Below, in pieces: positions 11,132-22,709 of a stretch of 64,000 nucleotides of DNA. The DNA is taken from positions 143,212 to 207,211 of the forward strand of contig NW_005179040.1 of assembly GCF_000350225.1 (NCBI RefSeq), written 5' to 3'. Made by a program: the position numbers and the translations under genes. Source of the DNA: Chondrus crispus (taxonomy: Eukaryota; Rhodophyta; Florideophyceae; Gigartinales; Gigartinaceae). The notes beneath the pieces are model-generated. The model was not told where the DNA came from, did not search any database, and worked only from the letters and a program-made list of their open reading frames with translations. Position 1 is the stretch's first letter. Every line of letters starts with the position of its first letter.

Positions 11132-11750
11132 TGACAACTTTTGCCTAAACGGTTATGGCCTTTTTGACGTTTGCCCTGAATGAAATGCGGAATTACAATA
11201 GCTATTTGGTCATCCACGGTCTGATGGTGGCTGCTCGTCGGTGAAAACGCTCATCGTAGTATCATGATTTAGTTTAGGTCACAGCACAAAATATAGCTTG
11301 AGCTCTGACGGCGTCATCGTTGATGTAGAACGCGAATGCTTTTTTGTGTGAGTTTTCCAAATTTTGTCAAATAATCTCCTCCAGGTTCTCTTTGTGTCAG
11401 CTCCGCCTTTGCTGAGGCAGACCAAGGGCGTTAGAGCTGAAAGAGTCTGGCAGCTGCAGTTCTGTGGAGTCAGGCTTGCAATCGACACGCTCAGTTTCGA
11501 TTGTAGACGGTTGTTTCCGTCTTCGCACTCGCAATTTTACTCCCGACTCCAACTATGTATATGCAGTGAAAACTACTGTTGCGTCCTAAATTCGAAACTT
11601 ACGATACCCAATAAAATGCAAGCAAATAAAAACATGAGGTCTCGTCCTTGATCAGATTGTTGGAGTGACTTGACCTAGCGTATATGCGCTCATATCCATC
11701 ATTTCTCTCTTTGGAAGTCCGAAAAATCTGTGTTTCGAGTGTTGTTGTCA
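11132..11750 (-). repeat. Candidate 3' LTR of copia element D
   Basis: 619 bp bounded by a 7-bp inverted repeat (TGACAAC at 11132, GTTGTCA ending at 11750), lying between the end of the B LTR and the end of D pol. The pol stop codon TGA would overlap the LTR start, and I see no clear polypurine tract, so the boundary is tentative. A possible polyadenylation-like AT-rich stretch (AATAAAATGC) lies near 11610. Confidence 0.4.
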
Positions 11751-13143
11751 AATATCGATGACATATTGCTCGATCGGATGTTGTAGTGTGCTGGTTTGCA
11801 ACAACTTTTGCAAAGCCGCGTTCGGGCCAATCATTGTCAACCCATCAGCCAGGTTGTGTTCGCTAAGAATAAGTCCGATATTGGAAATCGCACGTTCATT
11901 GTATGCCTCTCGAATAGCGGCAAGATCCACCATTAATCTCTTCTCAGTCGTGTACTTGGACCCTGTGATGACATCGAACAGCGCCTTTGAATCAGCAAGC
12001 ATTAGCAAAGTTATCTCTCGACCGAGCATACGTTGCAAATCATGTCGTAAAATGTATGCATTATCGAATCCGTCAACAAATGCAAGAGTTTCTGCAGCCA
12101 TACTGGATCTGGTGACTCGACGTGATTTGTGAGAAGAAATGTGAATAACGGACCCAGGATGATGCTTATCCATCAAAACAATAATATATCCCAATTGTCT
12201 TGAGTTGTTGTTGTTGAACGACGCATCTGAGTATACGGTGAGGTATAGCGAGGTTTGGACCAATTGAGGGTATTTCATGCGGATTGAAATTGTGTTTTGA
12301 AGATGTTTGATAATCCTGTTAACGAGCCTTGATGCTTTCATGTCCGAATGTCTTTTCAGTAGCTTGTGCTGCCATTGACACTGCACAAGCTATATCCGGT
12401 CTGGAATGGACAACCCATGCCAGTTTGGCCCTCATATATCGATATTCATCAAATGACGAATATGGACGTAGAAGCTTTGTGCGCGATATGTACCCCTTTT
12501 GGCCAAGGAAATGACTCACATCATTTTTGGTTACCTCAAGACCAGTAAAAACCAACGGAGTATCTTCAGATGGTTTGGTGTCAAATGCACGACTTGTGAC
12601 GGCACTTGAATCTCTTCTGAATTCATCTACTCCGACCCGTATGATATCGTCAACATATGATCCAGAAACACCAATGAGCATTTTTGCTAACCGCTTATAG
12701 AAGAGCGAGAAGTCGCCCTCAGCCTGGTTTATATCAAGCTGCTTTTTGTGATGGTCAGTTAGCGTTTCACCCCAGTAATCCCCTGCATATGTAAGGCCGT
12801 AGAGGGGTTTCACTACTTGTAGAAGATGATCTGGTGAGAGCGCTAATACGTCTGGTCGTACAAATATTTCCCTTTTCAATTCAGAGGCAGACTTTAAGTA
12901 TGCCTGATTGATGTCTGTTGCCCACATATCAAATCCCAAGATAGATGCTAATGCGAGCATGATACGAATCGATGACTGCTTAAGGGTATTGGCGTTGTGC
13001 ACAATTCTTCTTTTGTCTCGATCACGATGACCTCCAAGAACGAACCGTGCCTTGAATATCTCGTTCCCATTTTCTTTGCGTTTGATAGTAAGGACAAAAC
13101 GAGAAGATACATTGTTTGTATTTGGGCCCATTTCTTCACGCAA
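11748..13143 (-). pseudogene. pol: Reverse transcriptase and RNase H of Ty1/copia element D
   Basis: C-terminal Pol of a Ty1/copia element. RT (13143-12319) has ATDINQAYLKSA and the catalytic SYVDDIIRVGV, then WVVHSRPDIACAVSMAAQ. A frame change near 12350 leads to RNase H (to 11748) with VYSDASFNNNN, SSMAAETLAFVDG and LADSKALFDVITG, ending in a tail typical of fungal copia elements (SNIGLILSEHNLADGLT). Order integrase before RT identifies copia. 13144-13564 is the decayed integrase-RT connection. Frameshifts make it non-functional. Confidence 0.85.
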
Positions 13144-13564
13144 GACTAGCTTGAAGGTTCTTCTTTTGATAAAACCGTCAAGCTCCTTCCTTTTTGCTCC
13201 ATCAATCTGGCCAGTCCTACGATCTTTGTGTGATATAACTTCCGTGGTAGAAGGGCCGGGTTACAGCAGCTCTTCCCTGCAACTCAGATATCGGAGGAAT
13301 AGGATGATGTGGTGCTGCATGTTGCTCTGGCTTCTGATGCTCAAACTCGAATGGTTTGGGTGTCTGCGCGGAAGGCGAAAGTACTCACGAGATAGACGGT
13401 AACTTCGCTGGTTTCACTTGCGCCAAAGTGAAGGATCGAGGTCCTGTACGGTCACCGACGTCAACCATTATTTTCTTCCCAACAGACGATATCAACTTAT
13501 GTGATCCAGTCCACTTTCGAATCGGCTTCTCGCGATAAACATACACTGGTTGAACTGGCGTAAA

Positions 13565-14284
13565 TCAGAAATGTGTAGACGGTGGGACTTTCTTCTTCAA
13601 AGCGTGTTGTACTCGATTCTGCGCCAGAATAGTTTCATACTCATCCCGTGCTCTCTGCGTCATGTTCATGCGTGTGTTGTGTCCGTCACGCGGCGATTTC
13701 TGCCGAGGTATGTTCGGAATCATTCTAAATACTAACAGAGAGGGCACTAACCCCTGTGGACCAGCGGTATCGTTCACTGCCTTCACAGATAATGCTAATC
13801 TCAACTCGCGAGGTTCGGACGGGTTACTGACAGATAGCTTATTGAAAACTCTTATAATCGAGGCGTGATATGACTCTCCAAATCCTAGAGAGTTATGTGA
13901 CTCCGTTCCAGTGTGTCTCAGAGTAATCGATGAGTTTTTGCATTTGTCCTCTCACTCTTTGGACATGAAAACCGAACCTTGATCAGTAAGCATAGCAGAA
14001 GGGAACCCAGCATACATACATACCCATGAATACAAGAAAGTATTCAAAATAGTTGCAGGATCCTCACGATGTAAAAATCGCGCTGTTGCAAGGTTTGTAC
14101 CCACATCCACGATGCTCAAAACTGGAGGTTGGTCTAGAAAGAACAAGTCGATCTGAATCTCCTTGTTAAACACGACGTCATCTGGGAACCATACTTGGAA
14201 GGTAATCGGTTTGGTTGAGTAATTTTGACAAGCATGGCAGGAGCGTGAGATATCTGCCAAAATTTCTTTCGTGTCCTTGCTCAT
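13565..14284 (-). pseudogene. Integrase of copia element D, fragmented
   Basis: Two same-frame pieces. 14284-13952 carries CHACQ from the zinc finger and the first catalytic Asp (EIQIDLFFLDQPP), then MLTDQGSVF with the second. 13804-13565 carries NDTAGPQGLVPSLLVF, the conserved integrase C-terminal motif of fungal-type copia elements. About 150 bp between them, where the catalytic Glu would lie, has no continuous frame. Upstream (about 14300-14340) a HPSTDKLYNLLKK stretch is likely the His part of the zinc finger. Confidence 0.75.
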
Positions 14285-14492
14285 AGAATCTGGACGTGCC
14301 TTTTTGAGGAGGTTGTACAGCTTGTCAGTTGATGGATGAATAAAATGGAGATGCAGTTTGTCAGTTGCTCTCTTGAAAAGAGCGCCTCAAAAATCTCATC
14401 CCAGGGAGCATAAACATGTCCATCTTGTCGCACAAGGTCCATGACCCAGTTTTCCGTTAGAGATGCAGTTGGTTTTGAACGGTAAGTACATT

Positions 14493-15119
14493 CTATCCAT
14501 ACTTATAAAGTATGTCAAGACCTATTAGAAGGGGAATGTCTGCGTTGAAAACATGAGCTTCGATCTTTCGCAGACCTCTAGGCGTTGGAAAGAATAGTGT
14601 CATGACACCGAGGGAAGGGCATGTTTGGTGAGTAAACTTGAAGCGAGCGTTGCGAGGAGTGAGTAGAGCATGGAACCGGTAGTGCTTGGAGTACTCGTCT
14701 GCTTGATGTCTTCCAATCACTGATCGCTGTGGGCCAGTGTCCAGAACGCCACCTTTGAACACTTCTGGTACGGCTTGACTCTTGGGGGGCTTCATTGACT
14801 TAGCGCCTACAAAACGCGACTCAGTATTGTAGTTGGCAAGATATGCACAATCTGTTGAGATGGAGAGGGTGTGTATAGAATCAATAACTCTTTCGGCGTT
14901 ATCGGGCAAAACAGTCTGCCCAGTTACTGTTTGCCCACTTGCAGAAAAAACCACGTCTTCTGGATTCTGGCTTTCGTGGTTTGTCAAACCCTCATGCATA
15001 CCCTCTTCTTGCTCTTCCGAAGTTGTCTCTTCGCTCACTGCCAAGGCTTCAAAAGGTGTTGCTCGCTGTAGTCGTGTCGTGCGGACTTGGGACTTGCTGT
15101 TCCTCAAAGCGGTCTTCAT
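14493..15119 (-). pseudogene. Aspartic protease region of copia element D
   Basis: Contains GVLDTGPQRSVIG, the DTG-type active-site loop of retrotransposon proteases, and ADIPLLIGLDILYKYG at the C-terminal side, as in retropepsins. Upstream is a Ser/Glu-rich linker. Frame differs from the gag and integrase pieces, showing frameshifts or decay. Confidence 0.7.
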
Positions 15120-15531
15120 CCGTCACCATCTCAAATATCACGCGTGCTGCTGCCTCATTCGGGTCTCCTCCCAGCTCTCTGATTCGGCTTCTCACGACAT
15201 CTTTTAGAGATGAGTTTTCGTTCTCTTTGCATTCATTACGATAGTGACCAAGCCTTTTGCACTTGAAGCACCGTACATTCTCTCTCCGGTTGCCATTAGA
15301 GGATCGAAAACGTGTTGAGGGCGAGCGGTAAGATGTCGAAGGTCTCCCTCGTGGTGTCGAGTTTCGAGGATAAGCGTACTGAGAGCCATACCCGATAAAC
15401 GAGGTGCTGATTTTTGTATCTCTGGTGTCGTCAGCGGTATCTGGATTCTGACCTGCGCGACTGACTTCTCTTTCCCAGACGACCAGAGAGGGCTGACAAT
15501 TTCGTGTAAGGCTCATCATACGAAATAGCAT
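15049..15531 (-). pseudogene. Nucleocapsid-like part of Gag, element D
   Basis: Shows a CCHC zinc knuckle CFKCKRLGHYRNEC within an Arg/Ser-rich context, the RNA-binding part of Gag. It overlaps the protease frame by 71 bases. Confidence 0.7.
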
Positions 15532-15589
15532 CTCTCATGACCTCCTCCTCCGAAGGTGGACATATTTCGTACTTGTCCACAATTATCAT

Positions 15590-15891
15590 TCACGTCTGAA
15601 CTTTGAAAGGCTCTCCTCTCTTTTCTTTCGGAAATTGTTGGTTGAGACGTGCCACTTCGTGGTAGAGTATACCAAGAGCAGCAACACGATTTACCGTGTG
15701 TTTCTGGCGTGTAAGCTCAATTGTGAAGTTTCCGGCCGTGGCCTCAATCCGCCTCCGATGAGCAGGCGTGTGAAATTGAGATTCAAGCTTGGCAAATACG
15801 GACCCCAATTCGGTGTGCTCCGGATTCTGTTCGATGTTCAAGGTCTGGAAGTTCAGGGCCGGACCTTTCAGTAAGCACGATACTAATTTCA
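15590..15891 (-). pseudogene. gag: Gag of copia element D, part 3' of the C insertion
   Basis: Leftward frame with LVSCLLKGPALNFQTL and YHEVARLNQQFPKEKRGE. It continues the Gag fragment at 30675-30910: element C lies exactly between the two, flanked by CTTTG on both sides. Product would be the capsid-like half of Gag. Confidence 0.65.
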
Positions 15892-15896
15892 CTTTG
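15892..15896. other. Target-site duplication CTTTG, left copy, of element C
   Basis: CTTTG immediately before the LTR start at 15897; the same five bases follow the other LTR at 30675. Five bases is the usual length for Ty3/gypsy integration. Confidence 0.85.
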
Positions 15897-16760
15897 TGTA
15901 GTGCAATGCGCCTGTCGGGCAGAGACCGCGGTCCGATGGTCCAGCAAAAACAACAACAGCAGCAAAAAGAAGAACTGCCGATGGCACAGCGCTACGGAGT
16001 GTCCGACTCTCCCTTCTCCGTTTAAACGAGCTTGCGACTCGTAGTAGCTCGGATCCCTGATGGGGGGGGGCACAGAGAAATAGCCCGGCCCGGGATCAGT
16101 GTGGTAGAGACTTGCGAAGAGATCTGCTCGACGAGTGTGGAGTGGAGCACGTACGTAGGTACCCCGGTTCCACTGGGTTGTAAGGCCAATGCTCGTTGAG
16201 CTTCTTCGACACCTTGTAACGCGACAAGGCCTTCGACGGGGGCGTCGCAACGCAGCCCGACGGGATGAAATGAAAGTAGCAGCGCTACGTCAACTGTGTC
16301 GCCCGATAGCTCGAAACACCTACACCGGTTCGGTCGAAACCGAGGCCGATGGCACCAACACAAGATAAGGGAAAAATAGGTAGAATTAGAGATAGAAAAG
16401 GATAGGGAAATAAAGGAAAGAGAAAAGGGAACCCCGAGCGATAGAGGATGCCGTAGGCTTAGGTAAAAGGGAGCGTCTTGATAGAGACGGACTTCGACCA
16501 AGGCGACATTCAACTCCGGCAACTCGGGTTACCTTTACTGACTTGGTCGTCAGAGGGCTAGGGTATATATCGCCCCGCCGGAGCCACTACAGTAGCTCTC
16601 GGCGCTAGATCCTAGATCTAATCTAATGTTAAATAACTAATATGCAACTAATTAAAATTAATAATTAAAATAATAAGTGAAATGATTTCCACTTTTGCTT
16701 GTCATACCCCATCATTTTCATTTCTTTTCACCTCCCTTTTCAGGTGCGTATTGCACTACA
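15897..16760 (-). repeat. 3' LTR of element C
   Basis: 864 bp, plus-strand ends TGTAGTGCAAT and ATTGCACTACA, a perfect 11-bp inverted repeat. Contains a TATA-like box read leftward (16563-16570), a polyglutamine-like CAACAACAG stretch, and GATCTAATCTAA near 16612-16623, a motif also present in family-A LTRs. Confidence 0.92.
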
Positions 16761-16772
16761 TATCCCCCTTCT
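16761..16772 (-). promoter_or_regulatory. Polypurine tract of element C
   Basis: Read leftward AGAAGGGGGATA directly before the 3' LTR, the expected second-strand primer. Confidence 0.75.
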
Positions 16773-16885
16773 GAGCGCCCTTGCGCAACGCCCAGCCATC
16801 GTATAATCTCCTGCCGCTGCTGACCGTGTTTCCCGGTCATCAATCACTCTGCGCGGCGTTCTAGCAAGGGTAAGACGAAAATACC

Positions 16886-18817
16886 ATGCTTCCTTCTCCA
16901 TCGGAACACTCGGACGATAGTGCCACCCGTAGACGTCCGGGTGTTGGCTTTCTTCGCAAGTTCGAAGTGCCCCGGGGTCTTCCTTCCATACCTCGTCTAC
17001 CCCCTGTTACCATCCCTGCCGAGCCGGCCTTCCATCCGGGCTACCATTCCTCTTGGGTAGCCCGCCGTCATCCTTCGCTCGAGGAGCTGCAGAACAAAAC
17101 CATGCGTGATAACGCAGCCCTGTTTGCTTCTGCTCAATGGTTCTCCTCTGTGGGCGTCCGCGACCTCGACGGCATCAAAAATAATTTCGCCGATGATGCG
17201 GGCATGTTGCCCGGTAACCTCCCTTTGCAGGCCATTCACACCTTTGACTGGCGCGCCCGCATCGCTATACCCACCTCCATCCTATGTCACTCCTCCCCGC
17301 GCGGTCGCTCCTCCTTATCCCTGCGCTTCATGGACGCTGCGCTCACTCGGATCGAGATTCCTATGGCCGACGCCCTCATACCTTCATGTTACCACTGCGA
17401 CACTTGGCAGTGTCGTACGGAGGGGGAACGGCTCTACCTCGACAACCTCATCGACTGCACCTACGGTGACCCCGTGTCCGAGGCGGACCTACTGTGGCGC
17501 AACCGACGCACCGTCACGACCGACGCCATGTTTTGGACCCAAGCCATTCTTCCCACAAACTTTCGCCATACGAAGCGCGGCGGTATTTTCTTTTTCCAAA
17601 ATACTGTACGCTTTGAACGTCGGGTCCGATCCGACACTGGGTACTTCGTGGCGTACCAGATGATTGAGGCTCGTGAAATTTCCAGACAGCACTACACCAA
17701 TCGATACCAACGAACCCCGTCCTGGTGGAGTCAATACGAGGTATGTCAGGGTTTCTGGGCTGAGTTAGGCCCCATCCTGACATATTACGGCAGTCATTTA
17801 CGCGATCCGCAGCACGGGCTGTGGACTGTGTTTCTCACGGAGTGGTGCGTGAAAGTCGCCGCCACCCTCCTGTGGGAAGTTTTCGACTGTTGGCGCCTGT
17901 GGCACTTCCCTTCGAAACTCCGCGTACAGATGCGTCTCCTCGATTTTTCTGTCCCCCTTGGCGGGTCCGATGTGGACCGTGAAGTGCACGCCCTCCTCGA
18001 TATGATCGAGACCGTAGCGTGGGATTGCGTTCCTCCACAAAATTCGTCTCGGTCCTTTTCACGACAACGACCCTCTTTTTCCCCTGGTAGAAATCATCCA
18101 GCTGCCGGCGACTTCGTGTGGATCAACCCCTGGTCCTCCTCCCTCTGTTCTGCCTGGGAGGCCCAGATGAGCCGCCGTTTCGGAAATCAACCACCAACCC
18201 CCAACGCAGTCACTGTGGTGAACGCGGATCCTCGAGAGCCTGAGATGTGCTCTCGACCTTCGGCCCCAACTTCCCCTCTCCCTGCACCGGTCCGTCCCTC
18301 CGCGCCTGAGGCCCCAGTGTGCGTCGTACTTCCTCCCACGAGCTCGGCGGAAACCTTGTCGCTTCGAGTCGTGTCTTCCTCCGACGTGAATCCAACCTCA
18401 CTTCCTGCTTCCCCATCACGCGAGGGACAGCTCGTCACACCCACCTCAACCTTACCATTGCCGTCATGTACGGCACCCGTGGGCTTAACCCGCCCTGAGG
18501 CTCCTCCGCGCGTCGAGCTTCCTCCTGCGAGCTGCTCGACGGGAACCATTTCGATCTGGGAAGCCCCACCGTCGGCCATGGATCCGACCCCACGTCCGGC
18601 TTGCCCTTCACCTGAGGGTCCGCTCCTCGCCCCTACCTCGGTCCCTCCATCATCCACAATTCCCAAAGAAAATACCTCTGCTGCCGCCGTTTACCATCGC
18701 CTTCTCATGGCTCATGGTGTGGAGGGAGAAGCTCTCCAGGGGGCGTCCCTGGACGACCTGCGAGTTCTAGCTCGGCTTGTCACCTCCCTTCCAAAGGGAA
18801 AATCCCTTGGGGCATAG
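16886..18817 (+). CDS. Antisense ORF of element C (643 codons), unknown conserved family
   Basis: Longest intact frame on the strand opposite to gag-pol, starting 125 bp inside the 3' LTR, which could therefore act as its promoter if transcribed antisense. ATG at 16886 opens MLPSPSEHSDDSATRRR. Residues ~55-420 look globular with many Trp and Tyr (SWVARRHPSLEEL; CYHCDTWQC; FVAYQMIEA; WWSQYEVCQGFW; FLTEWCVKVAATLLWEVFD), residues ~440-605 are Pro/Ser-rich with two imperfect ~60-residue repeats, and the end is helical (AAAVYHRLLMAHGVEGEAL). No signal peptide or membrane segment is obvious and I recognise no domain. The central part and tail are conserved in the antisense ORF of element B (6632-7640). 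Function unknown; by analogy with antisense ORFs of plant Tat-lineage elements it may be an accessory protein. Confidence 0.75.
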   Translation: MLPSPSEHSDDSATRRRPGVGFLRKFEVPRGLPSIPRLPPVTIPAEPAFHPGYHSSWVARRHPSLEELQNKTMRDNAALFASAQWFSSVGVRDLDGIKNNFADDAGMLPGNLPLQAIHTFDWRARIAIPTSILCHSSPRGRSSLSLRFMDAALTRIEIPMADALIPSCYHCDTWQCRTEGERLYLDNLIDCTYGDPVSEADLLWRNRRTVTTDAMFWTQAILPTNFRHTKRGGIFFFQNTVRFERRVRSDTGYFVAYQMIEAREISRQHYTNRYQRTPSWWSQYEVCQGFWAELGPILTYYGSHLRDPQHGLWTVFLTEWCVKVAATLLWEVFDCWRLWHFPSKLRVQMRLLDFSVPLGGSDVDREVHALLDMIETVAWDCVPPQNSSRSFSRQRPSFSPGRNHPAAGDFVWINPWSSSLCSAWEAQMSRRFGNQPPTPNAVTVVNADPREPEMCSRPSAPTSPLPAPVRPSAPEAPVCVVLPPTSSAETLSLRVVSSSDVNPTSLPASPSREGQLVTPTSTLPLPSCTAPVGLTRPEAPPRVELPPASCSTGTISIWEAPPSAMDPTPRPACPSPEGPLLAPTSVPPSSTIPKENTSAAAVYHRLLMAHGVEGEALQGASLDDLRVLARLVTSLPKGKSLGA

Positions 18818-21800
18818 TCTCGTTGAGACGGCGGCCACAGCACTTCCTTGCGACTTGTCCTTCTTTTCCCATCCTGCCCGCATTATAGTCGACTAGCGAC
18901 TTTATCGTACGACCTTTGGGCGATAAAAAGAACCTACCTGCGAATCTCCTGTAATTTCCCACTTCCTCCTCTTTTGTTTTTTCAGTTTTCCCTTTCCTGA
19001 TTCCCCTATGTTTCCTTCTCTTCAATTCCTCCTCTTTGTTTCTCAATTTCCCCCAATTTCCTGCGCATTCTCCTTTTCCCATCCTCGATGTGCGTCTTCC
19101 CTTTCCTCCTCTTTTGTGATTTACCTCCTCTTTTTGTCTCTCCCATTTTACCTCTTCAAATTCCTCACTTACGTCCTCTTTTCTCGCACATCGGGCATCC
19201 TCGAAAACGTCATCAAGACCACCTACCATCCGTTCTCGGGGCTCCTTAGGGGGAAGATTATTGTCAATTAAATCCGACAAGACGAGGGGGGTTGCGACCC
19301 CCTTGTCCTTCGATCCTTGTTACAACAGCTCTGTAGAAACCTCCTTCAACGTTTCCGTGGTCTCTCTGCACCGCTTTTCCTTTTTCCGTTATGGTTCACG
19401 TCCTTCCTTCCCCTTTTCTCCCCTTCATTCCGCAAATTCCTCCTCTTTCTTGCACATTCTCTTTCTCCCATCCGCGATGTGCGTCTCCCCTTTCCTCCTC
19501 TTTTTTTGCATGCGTCTGCTAAGCGCAGACGCCCTAAATGAGTCCAACGTCATTTTCATTGCCGGTGTCACTTGCCCCTTTTGCTTCTTAAAAACCCCCT
19601 TTTTCATTCTCAACCTTCAGACGGTCTCATTGTCTGTCCAGTTACCTCGTCGAGGGAATGTACTAATTGTGAATAGGGGTTCCATCTTTCCAATGGCCCC
19701 GTCTTGTTCGCTGTCCGGTGAGAGGCCTCCGGAAGCGCCCTTGTAGCACGTTACGGTCGTCGTAAGTCTCGCCATGTTGCGAACGTCCCGCAATAAATTC
19801 TAGTTCTCGTACGACCTTCTCCGTTCTTTGAGATCGACTCCTGATCTCGTTTCGGCCTCCCCTCTTTTTTTTGTAGCGGCTGTGACACAGTAGAATTGAG
19901 ATGTCTGCGGCGTGTAGGTTCGTGAAGATCCACTCCCTCTGAGCGACGCTGCCGTTGTTCCCTGGTCTCTCGGATGAAGGTCTGGGTGCGTAGGTAGACA
20001 TGGGTCTCCATTGTCAATGGTCGCCCCGTTTCTGCTGTACCGTGCGGCACGATCACGTAGCGTTGGTCATTCACAATGTCCCCTTGCGTGTACGTTAGTC
20101 CGACAGACCGTCCGCTCGAACCAACCAGGGTCTTCACAACTGTGGAGCCCCTGTCGAACGTCTTCAACGGCCTTCCCTTGACTGACCTGGTGGTCTTGCT
20201 GATTAGTGTCCGAGGGACGCGACCGGGTCTCCGACGTCACCAGAAAAATAGAATGTAGCCGAACAAAGCGAAGTGAAAGCCGAGCGCGACAGTCGCGTAA
20301 CTTTTTCCTGCCTAACGAATTTCCATCCCCAATCTGTCGATCCTGGTCTTGCGCGTCGGCGTCGCGGTGCGGGGTCGTATTCCGCCTTCACAAAAAAAAC
20401 AAGCAACCCAACGTAGAGCAAATAAAAATTAGGCAGCTAGAAAGGGAGTCAAAGAACAGGAAGTAAAAGGAGGGGGTCGCCTCGGTAGGTCACTCAGGGT
20501 ATAAACAACGTCCTGAGCTGGGCGACGTCAGTCGCTGCACGCAACAGACAGAATGTCGGTCCCAAGCTCGTCGAGCGACACTTTCTCTCCGTAGAGGTCG
20601 TCCTCGCCGTATGAATAAATAGATCACAATCCGCTCCCCTTCTTTCTTTCGTCTTCCTTACGCCGCTTCGAACAATGAGGTTTGCTGCGACAGTGGATAG
20701 CCGCTGTTCTGTGCAAGGGAGGACGGTTCCTATGCGAGTGTTGTGTCTAATGATACGCCGGTACCTCGAAATTGGCGTGACCTCTGTTCGGGGGGGGAAT
20801 GTCCATGCGACCGTCGAGCGTCGGTCCCTTCATCCGTGGATCGTAATCACCTCGCCTAATGCGAGTTTGGCGACGTCGTCTGGCGGCGGAGTTGTGGGTG
20901 TCCTGCTCGGTCGTTGGTGAGTTTGCCGCCGGGGTACTTGTGCCGTTGGCTTTTAGCGAGCGACCAACAAATGCTGTGTTTGCTCCTTAATTTCGATAAA
21001 AATTTCGAATGCTGACTGTTGTTCCACTTTGACCACGCCACACTTTTCCGTTTGTCCCTTCTTCTTTGTGAAGTACAGTACGCAGTACCTCTCATTTTCC
21101 TCTCTCATTTTGATCTGATGAGGGCGGATCGCTGATCCAGACGTGATTTTCCCCACACGCGTCGGTCCGGCGAGTTGTCTCTCGCTTAATTCCGGTTCTG
21201 TCTCCTTTGTCCTGCACCACCAAAATCGGAACAGAACACCGAGAAAGAAACCTTGAAGGCCTTCGGATAAGATCAAGACTCGGTCCCCTTTCTGCAGCGC
21301 CTTCGTAGCGGTTGACGAGGCAATTTCCTTGATATTCGCTGGTTCTACAATCCTCTTTCTGACCTGCATGAGGTGGCCCTCACCCTGCTCTCACGATAAG
21401 CGCACCATTTTCAGCACCATACTTGTTACACCGTCCTCCTACCATTATGGCGACGTCACTTTCGTCATTACCGGTGTACAACTTTCAGTGCGTAGACGAG
21501 CCGATGGCATGCTTGCGAGATTTCCCCCAGACTGTCCCTCAGTCCGCGTATCGACTGCCTTCCTTCGGACCGTGGTCCCGCATCAAACAAAATCATAAGT
21601 AACACTGGCAGTGCCCGTCTCCATACGACATCAAACAAAATTCATAAGACACATCCGTTCTCGGTGGGGGCTGTTGCCGCGGATCCAAAGTATCACAGAA
21701 TGCGACCTTCTCACTGTGTTTCACGCGCGATCCCGTATTGCATAGCCATGTCCTTCTCCTCTGTACGTCGAGGCTTGCAGTGTCGGACCGTCACTATTTC

Positions 21801-22709
21801 TTGAAAAAGCGGGGAGGTTCCCTTTTTCCTTCACCATCGTCCTTTCTCGGGACGTTACCAACGCGTGCTCTCCCTTATTCGTCGCGCTGTCTCCTCCTCG
21901 TCCGTCTATCGATATGTCTTTTGGTCTTGTTTGATCGAGGTCCGCGATACGCGGCCGCGTCGCCAGAGTCCTGCAACAACAAAAAGAAATAAAATACAAT
22001 AGAATAGAGTGAAACATAACAGAAAAGAGGGAAAGAAAAGAAACAAAGAAACGACAGAGTTGAAGAGAGGTCATGGTGGTAAGTGCTAAGTAGATCGTCC
22101 TGGAAAAAAGATAATAGGACCGATTGTGAGCGTCGACGTCGGTCACCGCGGGTGAATTCGTAGCTGCGCTCTTCTGAGGGTGGTCCCTTTGGACGAGTCT
22201 TCGTGCTCGGCGAGCATGGGCAGTGTGTTAGCAGGGAGTGTGACGATCGGCTTCGTGTGAGGCCGGGTGGGGCTTGGCTGCAGGGCGACTTAGAATAGTT
22301 ATGTCGCCGACTGTGGCAAACGATCACCACTTATCGTGCGTACTGCAGCTGCCGTAATTTTTCCTGCTTTTTGATTATAATTTCACAGCATGGCTGGAAT
22401 CGACTTCTCACTTGTGTCGCCTGTTCTGCGGGTTGTTGTCGACACGCTTACATATGTATATATAATTTGATTTCATCATCCCTCCCAGGTGGGCGGACCG
22501 TCCGTTCGAAACGTCATTTCTCGTGCGTACCGTGATGAGGCGTGTGCGTTTTCCGAGAGGCTCAATGCCTCATCCAAGGATACAGTCTCGCTTCTCTGCC
22601 TTGCTCTCCTTTCCTTCAAACTCCTTATCTGCGAACCCCGTAGATGTGTTCCTTTCTCGAAGTTCTGACTTCTCCGTTGTCTCTAACCTACTAATTCTAT
22701 TTACGATGG
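18818..22709. other. Spacer of element C between pol and antisense ORF
   Basis: 3.9 kb without recognisable genes. 18940-19540 is strongly pyrimidine-rich on the plus strand and holds an imperfect direct repeat (about 19065-19125 and 19440-19505, sharing the GATGTGCGTCT core between CT-rich arms). Short leftward frames at 19751-20167 (138 codons, with GLTYTQGDIVNDQRYVIVP), 20953-21369 (138 codons) and 21721-22330 have no identifiable domain. They could be relics of a further element gene. Confidence 0.5.

Noticed and set aside
18818..22709. Envelope-like gene between pol and 3' LTR of C
   Set aside because: No signal peptide, transmembrane segment or Cys pattern in any sense frame.
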